From an uncultured Porphyromonadaceae bacterium (GTDB lineage: Bacteria; Bacteroidota; Bacteroidia; Bacteroidales; Muribaculaceae): a stretch of DNA of 64,000 nt. Below the pieces are notes generated by a model that saw nothing but the letters and a program-made list of their open reading frames with translations, did not search any database and was not told the DNA's origin. The stretch lies in contig CALEUL010000027.1 in NCBI GenBank assembly GCA_937921035.1, forward strand, positions 61,507-125,506, read 5' to 3'. Positions 60,259-64,000 of this stretch are shown piece by piece (within the stretch, counting starts at the first letter, position 1; each line of letters begins with the position of its first letter). The translations under genes were made by a program, and so were the position numbers.

Positions 60259-60336
60259 GCAATAAGCCTATCGCATATGTATAAAGATAATAACGTGATT
60301 TACACAGAATAGCAATAGCTTTTGCATATCTATAAA
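60259..60336 (+). promoter_or_regulatory. Paired direct repeats, candidate AraC-regulator sites
   Basis: GCATATGTATAAA (60273-60285) and GCATATCTATAAA (60324-60336) match at 12 of 13 bases with a 51-base offset, close to five helical turns. Each is preceded by GCAATA (60259-60264 and 60312-60317), extending the pair to about 25-27 bases. They lie about 100-170 bases before the GH5 -7 box. Confidence 0.5.
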
Positions 60337-60431
60337 AAATATGAATATTCTAATTTTATCATTCTTTTATACGACTTTAAATTGTGCACAGATTTGTATA
60401 ATGCTGTACAAAGAAAACGGAATTGCGACAG

Positions 60432-60439
60432 TAATTTTG
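60432..60439 (+). promoter_or_regulatory. Possible -7 element for the GH5 gene
   Basis: TAATTTTG 33 bases before the preferred ATG at 60473. No TTTG partner sits 19-21 bases upstream, in keeping with an activator-dependent promoter. Confidence 0.45.
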
Positions 60440-60472
60440 CAATATACAATTCCAACTACTAACTTCAAGAAA

Positions 60473-61591
60473 ATGCGACAGACCATATCATTATTACTAT
60501 TAATTATTCCACTTGTTTTGACGGCACAGATACAAGGGACGTTCACAATCGATGGCACGCGCCTCCTTGACGCCAACGGCAACGAATTCGTTATGCGTGG
60601 TGTGAATTACTCATGGTGCTGGCAGAAAGGAAAAGAAACCACCGTTATCCCGGCAGCCAAACGCATCGGATGTAACACAATCCGCATACAGCTCGGTACA
60701 GGAAAGCGCTTCTCCAAACCCGGTGTACGCGATCTGAAAAAACTTATCACTCTTTGCGAAGAAAACAAACTTGTGGCGGTATTCAATACGCATGACGCCA
60801 CGGGCAGCGACAATTATTCCGATCTTGAAGATGCCGTGCAATTCTGGATCTCAATGAAGGATTTGCTCAATGAGCATACGGCTACCACGATAGTAAATAT
60901 CGCCAATGAATGGTTCGGCAGTATGAACAAGTCCGCGCAGTGGGCCGACGGATATAAAAAAGCTATCGCGATGTTGCGTGCCGCGGGTCTCCGCAACACT
61001 CTGATGATAGATGCCGCCGGATGGGGGCAATGGCCTAAAAGTATATGGGAGAAAGCAGATGAAGTAGCTTCGGCAGACCCTCTTGGAAATATTATCTTTT
61101 CCGTACATATGTACGATGTGGCGGCAAAGGACGCCGAAACCGTACGTCGAAACATCGACAACAGTCTCGCAACCGGCTATCCCATAGTAATAGGAGAATT
61201 CGCATATCAACATGGTGGCCGATATGTCGACTGGCAGACTGTTCTCGATTATACCGCCGAGAAATCCGTAGGATATCTTGTGTGGAGTTGGACTGGCAAC
61301 AGCGGCGGCGTTGAGGACTGCGACATGTTCGGCGGTTACGACGAAAGCATTGTCAAACCCAACGGCCAACACACCGTATATGGCCGTAACGGCATACAGG
61401 AAACCGCCGCAGAGTGTAGTGTATACAACTCGGCAAGCATTCGCGAGATTGTCTCCGGCACACTTACAATAGATTTCAGCGCACCTTATGAGATATACAA
61501 TATATGTGGCCGCAAAGTAGCGGACACCGGTTGTCCGGGCATATATATAATCCGGCAGAATGGTACGTCATACAAATATATACGACGATAA
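60473..61591 (+). CDS. Secreted glycoside hydrolase family 5 (cellulase/mannanase-like)
   Basis: A 372-residue secreted enzyme. Signal peptide MRQTISLLLLIIPLVLTAQ. TIM-barrel GH5 domain (about residues 20-315): FVMRGVNYSWCW near the start, the acid/base Glu in NIANEWFGS (about 145) and the nucleophile Glu in PIVIGEFAYQHGG (about 240). The N-terminal barrel start (GTFTIDGTRLLDANGNEFVMRG) resembles mannanase- and endoglucanase-type GH5 members; substrate not decided. The last 45 residues (YEIYNICGRKV...GIYIIRQNGTSYKYIRR) resemble a T9SS type A sorting domain. ATG 60473 begins the signal peptide. The modular-protein gene follows after 45 bases. Confidence 0.88.
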   Translation: MRQTISLLLLIIPLVLTAQIQGTFTIDGTRLLDANGNEFVMRGVNYSWCWQKGKETTVIPAAKRIGCNTIRIQLGTGKRFSKPGVRDLKKLITLCEENKLVAVFNTHDATGSDNYSDLEDAVQFWISMKDLLNEHTATTIVNIANEWFGSMNKSAQWADGYKKAIAMLRAAGLRNTLMIDAAGWGQWPKSIWEKADEVASADPLGNIIFSVHMYDVAAKDAETVRRNIDNSLATGYPIVIGEFAYQHGGRYVDWQTVLDYTAEKSVGYLVWSWTGNSGGVEDCDMFGGYDESIVKPNGQHTVYGRNGIQETAAECSVYNSASIREIVSGTLTIDFSAPYEIYNICGRKVADTGCPGIYIIRQNGTSYKYIRR

Positions 61592-61636
61592 CAAGCATAT
61601 AATCAAATATTCATCTAACACATACAAAACCAAATT

Positions 61637-63703
61637 ATGAAAAACTTATTCATTTCTTTACTTGCGGGAGCAATGGCTGTCAACGTAAGCGCTGCCGAGC
61701 TTGATATCCTCCCGATGTATTCGCCGGAACTGTGCTGGAGCGGCGCATCACTCACCGGTCAGACAGCCACATGGACAGAAGGTTGGGGCGGAATAGTTTT
61801 CAACCTTGAAAACAAGGATTATTCCGCCTATAACTATGCAGTGATTGACTTTGCAGAACCCACAAACGCCAAATGCAAGTTTGAAGTTTACTACGCCACA
61901 GCTAATGAAGCAGGTACCGCAGTAGAAAGCGATGCTTCGTCAACAAGAATTATAATGAAACTTGACGAAAGCCGCAAGAACGACATTGCCAAACTCGCGC
62001 TCATGGCCGCCAAACCCTCTCAGGCCAGCATCTCCAAGGCTGTTCTGGTGGATGAACTGGAAACGGATCCCGTACTTTTCGAAGGCAGTACCGCAATTCC
62101 TGACATGAAAAAAATATATTTCAAGCTCGGAGCCGACAAGTTTATAGCTCTCAAAAAAGATCAGGTACTAACTGTTTATTTTACCACAGGCGACTTACAA
62201 CAATATGCTTCGGTAGATTTTTATTCTAACAACGCAAAACTCGCTTGCCAAAACACGCGCACCAACACCAAAAAAGATGGCCAGTTCTCGCTCGAAGCTA
62301 CACAGACCTCAACCAAAATCACGGAGGAAGACGATATTACCAAACTTCAGACCTACGGCCTGCAATTAAAAGGCCGCAACGTTACAATCACAAAAGTAAC
62401 GCTGACAGACGGCGAACCAACGCCTCCGACACCAGTCGATCCTGTCAATCCGTCTGATCCAGCCGACAATTTGCTCTGGACCGGAAGTGTATCAACCGGC
62501 ACATGGGCAAATGACGTAACTATCGACGCTCCTAAATTCGCCAACTTCAAAAGTGGCGACAAGCTTTCCATCTCTCTTAAAGTTGACGCAGGAAAAGACT
62601 ACGGCAACATAGAACTCGACGACCAGAAATATACCAAGCTCTCCGCCGACGGCACATCCTCCGATCTTGACAGCTACGGATGCGTTCAGGCTGATATTAC
62701 TAAACTTACGTATGAAATCGGTTCGTCGGATGTCGACCTTCTCAAAGCAAATGGATTGCGTATAAAAGGCGCCAACATTATAGTTGAAAAAGTTGAGCGT
62801 ATAGCCGGTGAAGGTACTGAAGATCCCTCGTCCAACGAAATCTGGAGCGGAAATGTGCAGACCGGTTCATGGAAAAACGATGCTACCGTAGAAGCCAACA
62901 AATTCACCACAGTGAAAGGCGGCGACATCCTCAGCATATATCTCAGAGTGGATGCGGGCAAAGACTTCGGTAACATCGAACTCGATGACATGAATTATGC
63001 AAAACTCGCCACCGACGGAACTGCCAAAGGCCTCGACAGCTATGGTTGCGTTCAGCCCGAAGTAACACAACTCGACTATGTTCTAGCAAACAGCGATGCA
63101 AGCCTGCTGAAAGCAAACGGACTTCGCGTTAAAGGCGCCAACATCACCATCACCCGCGTCGAATTGACCTCAGGTCAGGCGCTTCCCGATGATCCCGAAC
63201 CAACAGACCAGACAACACTGTGGAGCGGCAACGTAAACTGCGGACAGTGGCGACAGACAATCCTTGTGGAGGCCGACAAGTGGACCGACGCAAAGGTTGG
63301 CGACAAGTTCAAAGTAAACCTCAGCATCAATGCCGGGAAAGGCAAAGGTATCGTCAAGGTGCAGAGCGGAAACGGCATTGATCTTGAAGTCAACAATAAG
63401 GGTACAAACATGGACGCTTCGGGCAACTTTGTACGTGGAGCCGAGGAAGCCGTCTACGAAATCACCGAGGCAGATCTCACCCTCTTGAAAGAACATGGAC
63501 TTCTCATCAGCGGATTTGCAATTACAGTAACAAAAGTAACTTTGATGAAGATATCCACTTCCGGAATCGAAGATGTCGAACTTATCAACAACGACGCACC
63601 CGTAGAATATTACAACCTTAGCGGCGTTCGTGTAATTGAGCCTGAGACCGGCCTCTATATCAAACGACAGGGCAATAAAGTGAGCAAAGTATATATCCGT
63701 TAA
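61637..63703 (+). CDS. Secreted protein of five related modules with T9SS-like tail
   Basis: A 688-residue secreted protein I do not recognise as a named family. After the signal peptide (MKNLFISLLAGAMAVNVSAAE) come five roughly 110-120-residue modules: about 27-145, 146-262, 277-388, 399-514 and 526-638, with a PT/PVDP linker between the second and third. Modules 3-5 share the pattern W-[ST]-G-x-V...G-x-W...GD-x-[LF]...DAGKD-[YF]-GNIELDD...LDSYGCVQ...LLKANGLR-x-KGANI. The tail (VEYYNLSGVRVIEPETGLYIKRQGNKVSKVYIR is its extent, about 654-688) fits T9SS sorting. Probably a carbohydrate-binding partner of the GH5 enzyme; inferred from position and architecture. Confidence 0.8.
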   Translation: MKNLFISLLAGAMAVNVSAAELDILPMYSPELCWSGASLTGQTATWTEGWGGIVFNLENKDYSAYNYAVIDFAEPTNAKCKFEVYYATANEAGTAVESDASSTRIIMKLDESRKNDIAKLALMAAKPSQASISKAVLVDELETDPVLFEGSTAIPDMKKIYFKLGADKFIALKKDQVLTVYFTTGDLQQYASVDFYSNNAKLACQNTRTNTKKDGQFSLEATQTSTKITEEDDITKLQTYGLQLKGRNVTITKVTLTDGEPTPPTPVDPVNPSDPADNLLWTGSVSTGTWANDVTIDAPKFANFKSGDKLSISLKVDAGKDYGNIELDDQKYTKLSADGTSSDLDSYGCVQADITKLTYEIGSSDVDLLKANGLRIKGANIIVEKVERIAGEGTEDPSSNEIWSGNVQTGSWKNDATVEANKFTTVKGGDILSIYLRVDAGKDFGNIELDDMNYAKLATDGTAKGLDSYGCVQPEVTQLDYVLANSDASLLKANGLRVKGANITITRVELTSGQALPDDPEPTDQTTLWSGNVNCGQWRQTILVEADKWTDAKVGDKFKVNLSINAGKGKGIVKVQSGNGIDLEVNNKGTNMDASGNFVRGAEEAVYEITEADLTLLKEHGLLISGFAITVTKVTLMKISTSGIEDVELINNDAPVEYYNLSGVRVIEPETGLYIKRQGNKVSKVYIR

Positions 63704-63726
63704 GACTCATAGGAATTAATGACACG

Positions 63727-63760
63727 GAGGGTGTATCAAAATTTTGATGCGCCCTCTTTT
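63727..63760 (+). terminator. Terminator after the modular-protein gene
   Basis: Nearly perfect 15-bp inverted repeat (63727-63741 / 63742-63756; GAGGGTG...CGCCCTC with two mismatched pairs) followed by TTTTA. Confidence 0.82.
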
Positions 63761-63980
63761 ATATATCTACGTAAAAATTATAACAATCTGCTGACTTTCA
63801 CAGGCCATTGCGGAGATTGGGATAGTTGCAGTAACGTTGATGACGGGGATGAACATCCGGCAGAGACAAAGCGTTTAGAGATAGACGCATTTGTCTGCTT
63901 AGTTCGTCCTGATGAAAATACTTTCGCTACTGACAGCCATTGCAAGAGACTGTCTAACAAGTTTGGACAGTCTCTTTTTA
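63761..63980 (+). other. Unassigned sequence ending in a terminator-like hairpin
   Basis: About 180 bases with no protein I recognise in any frame, closed by a perfect 10-bp hairpin AGAGACTGTC (63945-63954) / GACAGTCTCT (63966-63975) followed by TTTTTA. A + strand transcript ending here is implied, but no gene is visible; a small RNA, the remnant of a gene, or a second back-up terminator are the options. Confidence 0.5.
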
Positions 63981-64000
63981 TAGTCTAAACTGGCTAAAAA

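Larger units (their letters stand above)
60120..60472. other. AT-rich divergent regulatory region
   Basis: 353 bases between the AraC gene and the GH5 gene. It holds the possible -7 box of the regulator (60157-60164), a pair of direct repeats (60259-60336) and the possible -7 box of the GH5 gene (60432-60439). The open frame at 60341-60472 upstream of the GH5 signal peptide is read as non-coding because it would precede the signal peptide. Confidence 0.6.

Noticed and set aside
63778..63960. Transposase remnant on the minus strand
   Set aside because: The frame is Ser-rich and short; no DDE or other transposase motif and no target-site duplication can be seen.

Overview
The window is a chromosomal stretch from a member of the Bacteroidota, most likely a gut Bacteroidales. 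Muribaculaceae is my best guess, from gene content and a GC content I judge to be a little over half; this is inference, not a computed placement. Evidence for the phylum: recurrent promoters of the type TTTG-N19..21-TAnnTTTG, few recognisable Shine-Dalgarno sites, type IX secretion (T9SS) C-terminal sorting signals, GldH, DUF4254 and OstA-like proteins, and the two-rotamase peptidyl-prolyl isomerase of the phylum. Coding density is high and genes sit in long co-directional runs.

Layout. 1-4305 (+): end of mreC, then mreD, PBP2 and rodA, the elongation machinery for peptidoglycan. 4306-4745: a gene-free spacer with a hairpin and a two-unit minisatellite. 4746-8435 (+): recJ and recQ back to back. 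8436-8736: terminator and a REP-like palindromic element. 8737-13616 (+): secreted S8 protease with a T9SS tail, cdsA, GH9 glucanase. 13623-14648 (-): an ArgE-like M20 protein that has lost key catalytic residues. 14977-20383 (+): PASTA protein, rluD-type pseudouridine synthase, aroE, YeiH exporter, ComEC. 20388-25281 (-): acyltransferase, metallophosphoesterase, tex, folK. 25369-28574 (-): OstA-like and SurA/PpiC proteins, outer-membrane biogenesis. 28723-28797 (-): tRNA-His. 29038-34909: a PepSY-like lipoprotein, then (-) DPP-IV, an unrecognised membrane protein, miaA and an unrecognised secreted protein. 34910-35746: a large intergenic region with stacked hairpins and four 140-bp tandem copies of the tail of the transketolase gene. 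35747-37780 (-): transketolase. 37989-42113 (-): very large T9SS cargo protein. 42277-43161 (-): OmpA-like lipoprotein.

43219-51861 (-) is a long operon: ZapB-like coiled coil, zapA, a structured RNA candidate (possibly 6S RNA), rny, ricT, gldH, a HAD phosphatase, an M24 peptidase, tRNA nucleotidyltransferase, and a DUF4105/Lnb-domain membrane protein. 52020-52547 (-) is an unrecognised acidic-linker protein. 52748-59219 (+) is another compact run: GT2 and GT9 glycosyltransferases around a DUF4254 protein, then ruvB, uvrC and a Ca2+/Na+ exchanger. 59238-63703 looks like a small glycan-use locus: a divergent AraC regulator, a secreted GH5 enzyme, and a secreted protein made of five related modules, both cargo with T9SS-like tails and no SusC/SusD pair in view.

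The most notable points are: (1) tandem amplification of the tkt 3' end; (2) the catalytically depleted M20 protein; (3) the GH5 plus modular-protein locus with paired direct repeats upstream; (4) rny and ricT adjacent, suggesting a Y-complex-like partnership in this phylum; (5) the structured spacer between zapA and rny; (6) an unrecognised membrane protein with a possible degenerate Nudix-like tail.
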